From Croceivirga radicis (lineage in GTDB: Bacteria > Bacteroidota > Bacteroidia > Flavobacteriales > Flavobacteriaceae): a DNA stretch of 64,000 nucleotides. The number at the start of each line of letters is the position of its first letter. Position 1 is the stretch's first letter. Below the pieces are notes generated by a model. It was given only the letters and a program-made list of their open reading frames with translations. It did no database searches and was not told the DNA's origin. The stretch lies in assembly GCF_002072105.2 (NCBI RefSeq), contig NZ_MTBC01000001.1, positions 186,001-250,000 on the forward strand, written 5' to 3'. Both the position numbers and the translations under genes were made by a program. Below are positions 27,324-36,060 of the stretch, one piece after another.

Positions 27324-28555
27324 TGGAAAACCAGAACGAAGAACGCGCTTTGCAGCTTTTTGAGTTAGGACGCTACGAGGCAGCCATCCCCTATTTTGAA
27401 CGGGCACTAGCGGAAGAACCAGATAATTTTAACGCAAAATACTATATAGCGCTATCCTTTATTCATTTAAATGATATGGATAAAGCCGAAACCATCTGCA
27501 ATAATTTGTTGGGAACCCATCCAGACAGTGCTAATGTGTTCTATCTTAAAGCTATTATTTCCTTTAACAAAGACAAAATAAAACAAGCATTTTCAGAAAT
27601 TGAACACGCCATACGCCTGGCGCCTTATATTGCCAGTTATTTTGGTCTAAAAGCTTCCATTTTATTAGCTCAAAAAAAATACGAAGATGCTTTGCTAGCA
27701 ACTGACCAAGGTTTACAAATAGACGCAAAAGACAGCCTTTGCTTAAATAACCGTGCTAAAATTCTAACCAAATTAAACCGTAAGGAAGAGGCAAATAGTA
27801 CCATACAAGATATTCTTCAAGACAATCCAGAAGATGAGTATTCACATGCAAATGTTGGCTGGGTAGCCTTAGAACAAGGCAAAATACAAAAGGCCTTGCT
27901 ACATTTTAAAGAGGCGCTAACGTTTAACCCAAATTTTGAATATGCCAGACAAGGTATGGCCACGGCCTTAAAATCTAAAAATCCAATTTATGCCCTCTAC
28001 TTAAAGTACTCTTTTTGGATGGCGAAGCAAAGCACAAAATACCAATGGATTTTTATCATTGGCCTGTATTTGGCGTACCGTTTTTTAGTTAGTGTATTAT
28101 CTGCAAATGGATTAAGTTATTTAGCTATTCCACTTATCGTTTTGTATTTAATATTTGCTTTGGGCGGTTGGATAATGGAAGCGTTGTCTGACACTATTTT
28201 ACTCTTTGATAAGCATGGAAAATATTTATTGGACCGTTCCCAAAAACAAAGTGGCTATGTTTTTGGTTTAGCTTTGGTTTCTGCAATACTATTTGGTATA
28301 TTATATTATGTACTCAAAGAACCTATTTTGGGAGTATTTGCCATAACCTTTTTATGCCTTTTATTGCCCTTACCACGTGCATTTCATCAAGAAGTCCCAA
28401 ATAATAGAATATTCGTATTCACTTATGCTGCTATTATGGCTACAGTTGGCTTAATTGGCAGTTTCTTTATTTCTCCCCTAATGGCTGGTTCCGGGGTGTT
28501 AATTTTGTTGGTAGCCTATACTTGGCTTGGTAATTTTATAGAAGATAAAAATTAA
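27323..28555 (+). CDS. TPR membrane protein, partner of the AAA+ ATPase
   Basis: The 410-residue protein has around six TPR repeats in residues 1-215 (for example LFELGRYEAAIPYFERALAE, ALEQGKIQKALLHFKEAL). These are followed by five or six membrane helices from ~230 to the end. TPRs at the N-terminus without a signal peptide suggest a cytoplasmic scaffold attached to the inner membrane. It starts on the last base of the AAA gene and lies 4 bp before hemB. A role as membrane receptor or adaptor for the ATPase is inferred from coupling and the shared TPR type. Confidence 0.75.
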   Translation: MENQNEERALQLFELGRYEAAIPYFERALAEEPDNFNAKYYIALSFIHLNDMDKAETICNNLLGTHPDSANVFYLKAIISFNKDKIKQAFSEIEHAIRLAPYIASYFGLKASILLAQKKYEDALLATDQGLQIDAKDSLCLNNRAKILTKLNRKEEANSTIQDILQDNPEDEYSHANVGWVALEQGKIQKALLHFKEALTFNPNFEYARQGMATALKSKNPIYALYLKYSFWMAKQSTKYQWIFIIGLYLAYRFLVSVLSANGLSYLAIPLIVLYLIFALGGWIMEALSDTILLFDKHGKYLLDRSQKQSGYVFGLALVSAILFGILYYVLKEPILGVFAITFLCLLLPLPRAFHQEVPNNRIFVFTYAAIMATVGLIGSFFISPLMAGSGVLILLVAYTWLGNFIEDKN

Positions 28556-28559
28556 ATAT

Positions 28560-29549
28560 ATGTATCCACTTATACGAAATAGAAGATTAAGACAAAACGA
28601 TTCCATTCGCAGATTGGTTAGGGAAACCTATCTTAATCCCAATGATTTTTTGGTACCGCTCTTTGTAGTAGAAGGTAAGAACGTCAAAGAAGAAATTGCT
28701 TCTATGCCCAACTATTTCCGCTATAGTTTAGACATTCTTGCAAAGGAGGTTAAAGAACTTTGGAACATGGGTCTATGTTCCGTTTTGCTTTTTGCAAAAG
28801 TACCAGACCATTTAAAAGATAATGAAGGTACAGAAGCCTTAAATGCTAATGGATTGATGCAACGGGCAATAAAAACCGTAAAAGATGCGTGCCCAGAAAT
28901 GTACGTAATGACGGATGTGGCCATGGATCCGTATTCCTCTTACGGCCATGACGGAATTGTTGCGGAAGGTAAAATTTTAAATGATGAAACCACGGATATT
29001 CTTGCACAGATGAGCGTGAGCCATGCCCAAGCTGGTGCTGACATGGTAGCGCCCAGTGATATGATGGATGGTAGAATCTTGGCCATTCGTGAGGCCCTAG
29101 AAGATGAAGGTTTTACGGATACCGGTATCATGAGCTATTCTGCCAAATATGCAAGCGCTTTTTATGGTCCTTTTAGAGATGCATTGGATTCTGCACCAGT
29201 GGCTATAAAAGATGTGCCTAAAGACAAGCAAACCTATCAAATGGATCCGGCAAACCGAAAAGAGGCCATAAAAGAAACCGAGATGGATATTGATGAGGGC
29301 GCCGATATAGTAATGGTAAAACCAGGGCTATGTTATCTAGATATTGTTAGAGACATAAAAAATGCTGTAGAAGTGCCTGTTGCAGTATACCAAGTTTCCG
29401 GAGAGTATGCCATGCTAAAAGCGGCTTCAGAAAAAGGTTGGTTAAACCACGATGCCGTAATGTTAGAGCAATTAACGGCAATTAAAAGAGCAGGTGCCGA
29501 TATAATCGCAAGTTATTTTGCAAAAGATGCGGTAAAATTGTTAGGTTAA
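28560..29549 (+). CDS. hemB: Delta-aminolevulinic acid dehydratase (porphobilinogen synthase), Mg-type
   Basis: HemB condenses two 5-aminolevulinates to porphobilinogen. The 329-residue enzyme has both Schiff-base lysines: K196 in SYSAKYASAFYGPF and K254 in MVKPGLCYLD. The metal loop starting at Asp119 reads DVAMDPYSSYGHDG, lacking the cysteines that bind catalytic zinc, so it belongs to the magnesium/alkali-metal-dependent class. It is the last gene of the hem operon and ends tail-to-tail with the small gene at 29546, sharing TTAA. Confidence 0.97.
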   Translation: MYPLIRNRRLRQNDSIRRLVRETYLNPNDFLVPLFVVEGKNVKEEIASMPNYFRYSLDILAKEVKELWNMGLCSVLLFAKVPDHLKDNEGTEALNANGLMQRAIKTVKDACPEMYVMTDVAMDPYSSYGHDGIVAEGKILNDETTDILAQMSVSHAQAGADMVAPSDMMDGRILAIREALEDEGFTDTGIMSYSAKYASAFYGPFRDALDSAPVAIKDVPKDKQTYQMDPANRKEAIKETEMDIDEGADIVMVKPGLCYLDIVRDIKNAVEVPVAVYQVSGEYAMLKAASEKGWLNHDAVMLEQLTAIKRAGADIIASYFAKDAVKLLG

Positions 29550-29761
29550 AATAATTCTATACAGCAAAATCCTAACCGTTTTAAGGTTTGTATTATTTTA
29601 AACCCATTGGTATAATTACCAACAACACGTAATACATTATCTTGATCCTCAAGATCAAAATTCCATTTGCCGTCATTCTGGATCAACCTATTAAGATGCG
29701 GCGCAACATACCGTATGTTGCGCCTTTTTCTTACCGTTGTTTTAAAGAGTAAAACAACCAT
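29546..29761 (-). CDS. Small protein of 71 aa, possible HMA-like fold
   Basis: The protein begins MVVLLFKTTVRKRRNIRYVAPHL, then NRLIQNDGKWNFDLEDQDNVLRV and a Phe/Cys-containing end (LGFCCIELF). The alternation of strand-helix-strand and the DxDNVLRV centre resemble small ferredoxin-like (HMA-type) domains common in flavobacteria. The CxxC metal motif of true HMA proteins is absent. The ATG directly follows the DinB stop (TAGATG), so the two are coupled. Function unknown. Confidence 0.6.
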   Translation of the reverse strand: MVVLLFKTTVRKRRNIRYVAPHLNRLIQNDGKWNFDLEDQDNVLRVVGNYTNGFKIIQTLKRLGFCCIELF

Positions 29762-30250
29762 CTACCTATCATAAAAAAATGGTGGTTCTACATCCAAGGC
29801 TCGTAAATACACATAACCTTGCCCCCTGTGGTGTATTTCGTTATCCAAAAAGTAGAACAAAGCAGATTGCACCGTACCCGGAAATTGTCCAAATGATAAG
29901 TGCTCTTGTTGAAAATCTACCTTGCCCATTTGGTCCCAATACTTGTTAATAGCTACTGTAGCCAAATCCCACAACCTGAGCATCTCGCGTTTACTATTTT
30001 TAAAATCTATAGCTTCGTTCAAAACGGCCTTTTTACCTGTAGCTATTTCTCCTAGGCCTGGTGCGGCAATAGCCAATAATTCACCTACCATATCCGCAAA
30101 GGTTCGCATTGTACCAATTTTAAACGTAAACAATTCCTTCTCTGGAAACGCTTCTATTACTTTTCTGGTTAAGCTTCTATGACCCTGCCAATGATCAAAA
30201 AATTGCGCTCTGTTAATTACTTCTTGTGTGGTTGCCAAAGTTGTTTCCAT
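29762..30250 (-). CDS. DinB-family protein
   Basis: From the ATG at 30250 (162 aa) the product starts METTLATTQEVINRAQFFDHW; the open frame upstream to 30280 is not needed. It is a DinB/YfiT four-helix bundle with metal-binding His residues expected near ...HLSFGQFPGTVQSALFYFLDNEIHHRGQGYVYLRALD. The EIHHRGQ motif is characteristic. Members are metal-dependent thiol transferases or unknown stress proteins. It is divergent from the WYL regulator at 30394, a common pairing in which the regulator controls DinB. Confidence 0.88.
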   Translation of the reverse strand: METTLATTQEVINRAQFFDHWQGHRSLTRKVIEAFPEKELFTFKIGTMRTFADMVGELLAIAAPGLGEIATGKKAVLNEAIDFKNSKREMLRLWDLATVAINKYWDQMGKVDFQQEHLSFGQFPGTVQSALFYFLDNEIHHRGQGYVYLRALDVEPPFFYDR

Positions 30251-30277
30251 AATAACTGATTTTTGGTTTCTATACTT

Positions 30278-30285
30278 CAAAACTA
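30278..30285 (-). promoter_or_regulatory. Predicted -7 box of the DinB gene
   Basis: Reverse strand TAGTTTTG is an exact TAnnTTTG match 27 bases upstream of the ATG at 30250, within the 143-bp divergent region. Confidence 0.4.
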
Positions 30286-30362
30286 AAACCCAATGGTGAC
30301 AGCCCTATGTCAACAGTGATTTATAGTATCTAAAAAATCAGAACTTTCTTTTAAAAAGCCTT

Positions 30363-30370
30363 TATCTTTG
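30363..30370 (+). promoter_or_regulatory. Predicted -7 box of the WYL regulator
   Basis: TATCTTTG matches TAnnTTTG exactly, 23 bases before the ATG at 30394. Confidence 0.4.
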
Positions 30371-30393
30371 ATAGGAAAGCAACCCAACCACCC

Positions 30394-31353
30394 ATGGAAT
30401 CCGTTAATCGATTTGATCGTATCGTAGCCATTTTGGTACAATTACAAAGCAAGCGTGTGGTTAAGGCCCAAGAGTTGGCAGATCGTTTTCAAATTAGTCT
30501 ACGCACGGTCTACAGGGATATTCGTTCTTTAGAAACTGCCGGGGTTCCTATTGTAAGTGAAGCAGGGGTTGGTTATTCCATTATGGAGGGCTATCGTTTG
30601 CCACCCGTTATGTTTACCCAAGAAGAAGCCGCAAGTTTTGTGGCCGCACAAAAGCTGATGCAAAACTTTACAGATAAAACATTGGGCAAACATTATGAAA
30701 CGGCCATGTATAAAATTAAATCGGTTTTACGCGGAAAAGAAAAAGATTGGGTAGAATCTTTAGAAAAACATATTCGCTTTTTCCCAACCCAAGAAATATT
30801 TAATCCAAATGTTGCCAATGCCATGGAAATTATTTTAAGTAGCATAGCAGAGCAACAACAGGTTTTTTTAAAATATACTTCCATACAAATAGACCATGCA
30901 GTTGATCGTGTTATAGAACCAGTTGGTATTTTTAATGAAAATAATTTTTGGTATGTACTTGCCTATTGTCATTTGCGTAAAGATTACAGACAATTTAGAA
31001 CTGACCGTATACAAGCCATAAAACGAACCGCAATTCCATATAAAAAGAAACATAGCTCTTTGGAAGAACTACGATCAAAGGATGCCCGAACTAAGTTGAA
31101 GGTTAAAATTATAGTGGATAAAACCATAGCCAAATTTTTAGGCAACAAAAAAAATTACGGTTTAATTGATGAAAAATCTGTAGCTAAAGGTATAGAGATG
31201 ACGTTTCTAGTAGACGATTTAGATAACGGTTTTGCTAGATGGTATCTTATGTATGGCGATTTTGCCCAAATTCTAGAACCCCCAGAACTTAAAGAGCGCA
31301 TGCGCTATCTTTTAAACAAGCAATTAAACCAATTAAAAAACAGCACAGATTGA
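30394..31353 (+). CDS. YafY-type transcriptional regulator (HTH_11 + WYL)
   Basis: The 319-residue protein has an N-terminal winged helix (VKAQELADRFQISLRTVYRDI, residues ~20-45) with the wing GVPIVSEAGVGYSI. A WYL-type ligand-binding domain (from ~145; FWYVLAYCHLRKDYRQFRTDRI) and a C-terminal WCX-like extension follow. Regulators of this kind bind nucleic acid or small ligands through the WYL domain. It overlaps the serine hydrolase gene by four bases (TTGA), and it is divergent from DinB. Confidence 0.92.
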   Translation: MESVNRFDRIVAILVQLQSKRVVKAQELADRFQISLRTVYRDIRSLETAGVPIVSEAGVGYSIMEGYRLPPVMFTQEEAASFVAAQKLMQNFTDKTLGKHYETAMYKIKSVLRGKEKDWVESLEKHIRFFPTQEIFNPNVANAMEIILSSIAEQQQVFLKYTSIQIDHAVDRVIEPVGIFNENNFWYVLAYCHLRKDYRQFRTDRIQAIKRTAIPYKKKHSSLEELRSKDARTKLKVKIIVDKTIAKFLGNKKNYGLIDEKSVAKGIEMTFLVDDLDNGFARWYLMYGDFAQILEPPELKERMRYLLNKQLNQLKNSTD

Positions 31354-32603
31354 AACCATTTCAATTTACATACCTATTGGTATTCTCTTTTTTCATGGCC
31401 TTTGGCCAATCCTACGAAGAAAAAATTGATAGCCTAATAAAAGATGCTATTGTGCAACAAGCATTTCCTGGTGCCACGATTTTGGTTAAAAAAAATGGAA
31501 AAGACTTGTTCCACAAAACCTACGGTTATTTTACCTATGATAGTTTACTTCCCGTTTCAACAAACACGTTATACGATCTAGCTTCGGTAACCAAAATAGC
31601 GGCCGGTTTGCCCGTAGTGATGAAATTGGTACAAGATGGAAAATTAACCTTGGATGATCCCTTTTCTAACTATTGGCATCCATGGAAAAGAAAAAAAGAT
31701 AAGAAAGCAATTACACTAAGAGAAATTTTAGCACACCAAGCAGGCTTGGAACCTTACATTGTTTTTCTTTCAAAAGTGCGGAAAAAGAACGGTAATCTTA
31801 AAAAACGCTTGGTAAGGAACCAACCTTCTAAACGCTTTGCAAAGCAAGCTTATAACAATCGCTACATTAAAACAGGGTTTTACAAAAAAATGTACCGCAC
31901 CATCAATCGTTCACCCGTTAGCAAAGAAAAAACCTATCGGTATTCTGGGTTGTTTTTTCTTTTACTACCAGAACTGGTGCAACAACTTACAGGGGTTGAC
32001 TTTGAGACCTACCTTAACCAAGAAATTTATGAACCTTTAGAAATTACAAATCTTGTTTTTAATCCTTCCTTAAAGCAAAGTAACCTGTCCATTATTCCCA
32101 CAGAAAGCGATTCCATTTTTAGAAATGATGTTACAGTAGGTTGGGTACATGATGAAAATGCAGCCCTACTAGGTGGTGTTTCCGGTAATGCAGGGCTATT
32201 TGGAACGGCAGAAGATTTGGCAAAGCTCATGGAATTTTATAGAAATCTTGGCAAATACAAGGGTCGTCAAATTATAGATAAAGAAATCGTACGTTCGTTT
32301 ATTAAAATTCAATATCCAGAAAACCATAACAGACGGGGATTAGGTTTTGATAAACCATTAATTGGCAATGATACCTTAAGTATCTTCGAGGCCTATCCGT
32401 CTCCTCATGTAAGTAAGGAAAGTTTTGGACATGCTGGTTTTACGGGAACATTTGTCTGGGCAGACCCAAAAGAACAATTGGTATATATTTTTCTTTCTAA
32501 CCGGGTTTACCCATCTAGGACACACAGAAAAATATATGATCTAAAAATTAGAGAAAAAGTACAAGATGTTTTTTATAACTTACCCAAAATTCAAAAGCAA
32601 TAA
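31350..32603 (+). CDS. Serine hydrolase, class-C beta-lactamase-like, exported
   Basis: The 417-residue protein uses a TTG start overlapping the previous stop (TTGA) and begins with a signal peptide (MKPFQFTYLLVFSFFMAFGQ). Catalytic Ser79-x-x-Lys82 is in LASVTKIAAG. The Tyr motif is RYSGLFF (YSG rather than YxN), and the third motif is represented by GHAGFTGTF. Such penicillin-binding-like hydrolases act on peptidoglycan peptides or esters; antibiotic hydrolysis is not implied. Confidence 0.88.
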   Translation: MKPFQFTYLLVFSFFMAFGQSYEEKIDSLIKDAIVQQAFPGATILVKKNGKDLFHKTYGYFTYDSLLPVSTNTLYDLASVTKIAAGLPVVMKLVQDGKLTLDDPFSNYWHPWKRKKDKKAITLREILAHQAGLEPYIVFLSKVRKKNGNLKKRLVRNQPSKRFAKQAYNNRYIKTGFYKKMYRTINRSPVSKEKTYRYSGLFFLLLPELVQQLTGVDFETYLNQEIYEPLEITNLVFNPSLKQSNLSIIPTESDSIFRNDVTVGWVHDENAALLGGVSGNAGLFGTAEDLAKLMEFYRNLGKYKGRQIIDKEIVRSFIKIQYPENHNRRGLGFDKPLIGNDTLSIFEAYPSPHVSKESFGHAGFTGTFVWADPKEQLVYIFLSNRVYPSRTHRKIYDLKIREKVQDVFYNLPKIQKQ

Positions 32604-32609
32604 CATCCA

Positions 32610-33713
32610 ATGGGATTATTAATATTTTACGCGTTAATTTCCATATTCTTTTCCTTCTTATGTTCAATTTTGGAGGCCGTACTCTTAAGTATAACCCCAA
32701 CATTTTTAAACGTTAAAAAACAAGAAGGTAAGGTATACGCCACAACACTAGAACAGCATAAGAAAGACATAGACAAACCCTTAATTGCTATTCTAACCTT
32801 AAACACTATTGCCCATACCGTTGGTGCTATTTTAGTAGGTGGCCAAGCAGAGGTTTTATATGGTGAAGAAGGTGGTTACGGTGTATTTATCATCTCTGCC
32901 GTAATGACCATTTTAATTTTGGTTGCTTCAGAAATAATACCAAAAACTATTGGTGCAACTTACTGGAAACAATTGGCCAACTTTACCGCCAAAACCCTAA
33001 CCATTATGGTCTTTATTATGAAATGGACGGGTCTACTTTGGATTTTACAGCTTTTTACCAAGCTAATTGGTAAAAAAGGTGCTCATGGTAGTGTACTTAG
33101 CAGGGAGGACTTTTCTGCCATGACGGATATTGCAGAGGAAGAGGGGGTTTTCCAGGCTTCCGAATCAAAAGTTATTAGAAATCTATTGTCTTTTGATGAA
33201 ATACAGGCTAAAGATGTGATGACTCCACGTACGGTGATGAAGATAGCATCTGAAGACCTGACCGTATCTGAATTTTACCATAAAAACAAACCCTTACAAT
33301 TTTCTAGGATTCCTGTTTTTAAAGAACGTATGGATAACATAACGGGCTTTATTTTGAAAGACGAACTTTTGGAAAACATCGTAAACGAAAAAGGGGATAC
33401 CAAGCTGGGAAGCATTAAAAGAGAGATTTTGGTTACCAATAGAAATAAACCCATACCTCAACTTTTGGAAAAATTTGTAGAAAAAAACGAACATATTTCT
33501 TTGGTTGTGGACGAGTATGGCTCTGTGAGTGGATTGGTAACCATGGAGGATGTTATAGAAACCTTATTGGGACTAGAAATTATGGACGAAAGTGATAATG
33601 TGGAAAACCTACAGCTTTTGGCGCGCAAAAATTGGGAGAGCAGAGCGCAACGCTTGGGTATAATAGATGTACCCATAAAAGAAGTTGAATCCCCAGAAGG
33701 TCCTAAAAAATAA
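32610..33713 (+). CDS. CNNM/DUF21 transporter-like protein with CBS pair
   Basis: The 367-residue membrane protein has a four-helix DUF21/CNNM domain (to ~175). A pair of CBS domains follows (VMTPRTVMKIASEDLTV and LVVDEYGSVSGLVTMEDVIETLLG). This is the core of the hemolysin/CorC/MpfA family involved in Mg2+ or Co2+ export. The usual C-terminal CorC_HlyC domain is missing; the protein ends ~40 residues after the CBS pair. The stop is immediately followed by the next ATG. Confidence 0.9.
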   Translation: MGLLIFYALISIFFSFLCSILEAVLLSITPTFLNVKKQEGKVYATTLEQHKKDIDKPLIAILTLNTIAHTVGAILVGGQAEVLYGEEGGYGVFIISAVMTILILVASEIIPKTIGATYWKQLANFTAKTLTIMVFIMKWTGLLWILQLFTKLIGKKGAHGSVLSREDFSAMTDIAEEEGVFQASESKVIRNLLSFDEIQAKDVMTPRTVMKIASEDLTVSEFYHKNKPLQFSRIPVFKERMDNITGFILKDELLENIVNEKGDTKLGSIKREILVTNRNKPIPQLLEKFVEKNEHISLVVDEYGSVSGLVTMEDVIETLLGLEIMDESDNVENLQLLARKNWESRAQRLGIIDVPIKEVESPEGPKK

Positions 33714-34187
33714 ATGGAAGAGGCCTTTGTACATACTCCCTTGGGAACAGCCGTTTTAAAAGGAGACTCAGATGGCCTAAAGTCAATAACCGTACTAGAC
33801 CAAAATTTAACTTCTACAACACTTATACCAGAGGTTTTAGAAGAAGCCGTTACACAATTAAAGGAGTATTTTGATGGTAACAGAACCCAATTTAACTTAC
33901 TTTTAAATCCAGACGGCACGCCTTTTCAGCATAAAGTATGGTTAGCCTTACAAGAAATACCATATGGCAAGACCGTTTCTTACCTAGCATTGTCTAAAGA
34001 ATTGGGAGATACTAAAGCCATACGTGCCGTAGCTGCCGCTAACGGAAAAAACCCACTTTGGATCGTTGTTCCCTGCCATAGGGTAATTGGTAGTAATGGA
34101 GATTTAGTGGGGTATGCAGGCGGGCTACACCGAAAAAAATGGCTTTTAGAGCACGAGAGTCCAGTGACCCAAACAAGTTTATTTTAA
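33714..34187 (+). CDS. ogt: Methylated-DNA-protein-cysteine S-methyltransferase
   Basis: This 157-residue suicide repair enzyme accepts the alkyl group from O6-alkylguanine. The reactive Cys121 lies in IVVPCHRVIGSNG, preceded by the helix-turn-helix with the arginine finger (RAVAAANGKNP). LVGYAGGLHRKKWLLEHE follows. The short N-terminal domain lacks Ada's regulatory cysteines, so this is the constitutive Ogt type. It is joined without spacer to the CNNM gene. Confidence 0.95.
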   Translation: MEEAFVHTPLGTAVLKGDSDGLKSITVLDQNLTSTTLIPEVLEEAVTQLKEYFDGNRTQFNLLLNPDGTPFQHKVWLALQEIPYGKTVSYLALSKELGDTKAIRAVAAANGKNPLWIVVPCHRVIGSNGDLVGYAGGLHRKKWLLEHESPVTQTSLF

Positions 34188-34251
34188 TTTCCCTATTTTC
34201 AGGGTAGTCCAATTTTGGTCTAAAAATTAACTTTAGCTCCAAATTTTTACG

Positions 34252-36060
34252 ATGAAACTACCTTCTATACAAGAAGTTCTAGACCGTGGTCTAGAGGCTT
34301 TTAAACGCTTTCCCCTGACCCTTATTTGGGCTATAACGGGAACAATATATGTAATGTATCTAATTGGAAGTGATAGGGTAAATAATACGTTTGATGAGAA
34401 TTTAGATATTGTTTTAACCCTTATATTGGGGGTAAGTTGGTTTATTGGGGCCCAGTTTTTTATAGAGCAGCAAGCTAAACACAAAACATGGCAACTACTT
34501 AAAATCCTAATTTTAATAGGGTTGGGCGGCTTCTATTTTTACCTATCCAATACCCCATTCTTAGAAGACAATCCTATCTACCTTGCACATTTTTTTATAT
34601 TTCTTATTGCCGGCCATTTATTTGTATTATTTGCGCCATTTTTAAAAGAATGGAATACCCATGCGTATTGGAATTATCTTAAATGCGTGGGTATAGCGTT
34701 AACCAGGAGCCTCCTATATAGTTTTGTCTTGTATTTGGGCTTGGTACTTGCGCTCTTGGCCATAGATGCTTTGTTTGAAATTACTATTAGAGGAGAACGT
34801 TACGGGCAATTGTTCGTCTTTAGCTTAGGTATTGTAAATACTTGGATTTATCTATCGGATTTTCCTGCTCAAGTAAGGAAAAATAGTATTGTTCAATTTG
34901 AACGTGCGCTAGAGGTTTTGGTAAAGTTTATTTTAATACCGCTAATCATGCTTTATCTGATAATTCTCTACGCCTACTTTGGTAAAATACTTTTGGAATG
35001 GGAATTACCTAAAGGCTGGGTAAGCTATTTGGTTACCGTTTTAGCCCTGTTGGGTTTTATGGTACACATAATCATAAACCCTATTATAAAGACTTCCAAA
35101 GCTTGGACCATAAAGCGTTTTTATCCTTGGTTTTACTATTTATTATTGCCCTTGTTGGTACTCTTATTTGTAGCCATCTATAGGCGTGTAAGTGATTATG
35201 GAATAACAGAAAATAGGTATTATGTTTTACTCGCTGCCTTCTGGATTTTGGGTATTAGTCTCTACATGCTATGTATAAAAAAGGCAAAACTTATAGTCTT
35301 GCCCATTTCACTATTTCTTATTCTAATGATTACTGCTGTAGGACCTTGGGGAGCTTTTAGCATTTCTAAGAAGGCACAGGCAAAAGAATTCAAAGAAGTG
35401 TATAACCAAGTGTTGTTGCAAGATACGCTTGCCAATTATGAGCAATACCAAAGGCTAGAATCTATATTAAAGTACTTGGATAAAAGAGAAAGCTTGGATA
35501 AACTGAGCAAGGTTACACAAATAGATTTTAATGCAGTCATTTTGGATTCTACCAACAACTGGAAAAATTACCGTTGGTTAGATACACGCTTAGTACTAGA
35601 TTCATTACATATAAAAATGGATTCTACCACGCAAAGCATCAAAAGAAATTACAATCAATACCATATGTATGATTATGGCACGGACAAAACAGTTTTTCCC
35701 ATTAAAGATTACGACTATTTTATATCCTTACGATTTAACCGACATACCAATAATTTGGTAACCATTGACAGTTGCACCCTTAGCTATACCAATAAACACT
35801 TGGGTATAATGATAAAAAACCAGGAAGAAGATTCTTTGGCCATAATTCCACTTAAGGGCAAACTTTTAGCGTTGACCAAATACGGTAACAATCTAGATAA
35901 TCTTCCTTTAGAGGAAAAAACAATTACAGTTGAAAACAATGTTTTGAAGGTTAAATTAGTCCCAACCAATCTATCTTACAGCCTTATAGAAAAAGACAGC
36001 ATACAACTAAACAATATAGATGGTTATCTATTTTTAAAATGGAAGCAAGATGTTAAATAG
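34252..36060 (+). CDS. DUF4153 membrane protein
   Basis: The 602-residue protein has about twelve hydrophobic helices through residue ~375. A soluble C-terminal region of ~225 residues follows, rich in short beta strands and containing repeated SxDSxxxxKxDSTT-like stretches. The first cytoplasmic segment (IQEVLDRGLEAFKRFPLTLIW) and the helix pattern fit DUF4153, a Bacteroidota-enriched family of unknown function. It overlaps the exonuclease gene by 11 bases. Confidence 0.8.
   Translation: MKLPSIQEVLDRGLEAFKRFPLTLIWAITGTIYVMYLIGSDRVNNTFDENLDIVLTLILGVSWFIGAQFFIEQQAKHKTWQLLKILILIGLGGFYFYLSNTPFLEDNPIYLAHFFIFLIAGHLFVLFAPFLKEWNTHAYWNYLKCVGIALTRSLLYSFVLYLGLVLALLAIDALFEITIRGERYGQLFVFSLGIVNTWIYLSDFPAQVRKNSIVQFERALEVLVKFILIPLIMLYLIILYAYFGKILLEWELPKGWVSYLVTVLALLGFMVHIIINPIIKTSKAWTIKRFYPWFYYLLLPLLVLLFVAIYRRVSDYGITENRYYVLLAAFWILGISLYMLCIKKAKLIVLPISLFLILMITAVGPWGAFSISKKAQAKEFKEVYNQVLLQDTLANYEQYQRLESILKYLDKRESLDKLSKVTQIDFNAVILDSTNNWKNYRWLDTRLVLDSLHIKMDSTTQSIKRNYNQYHMYDYGTDKTVFPIKDYDYFISLRFNRHTNNLVTIDSCTLSYTNKHLGIMIKNQEEDSLAIIPLKGKLLALTKYGNNLDNLPLEEKTITVENNVLKVKLVPTNLSYSLIEKDSIQLNNIDGYLFLKWKQDVK

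Noticed and set aside
33458-33919. 153-aa frame on the - strand
   Set aside because: Spans the CNNM/ogt junction antisense and is Ser-rich without domain signals.
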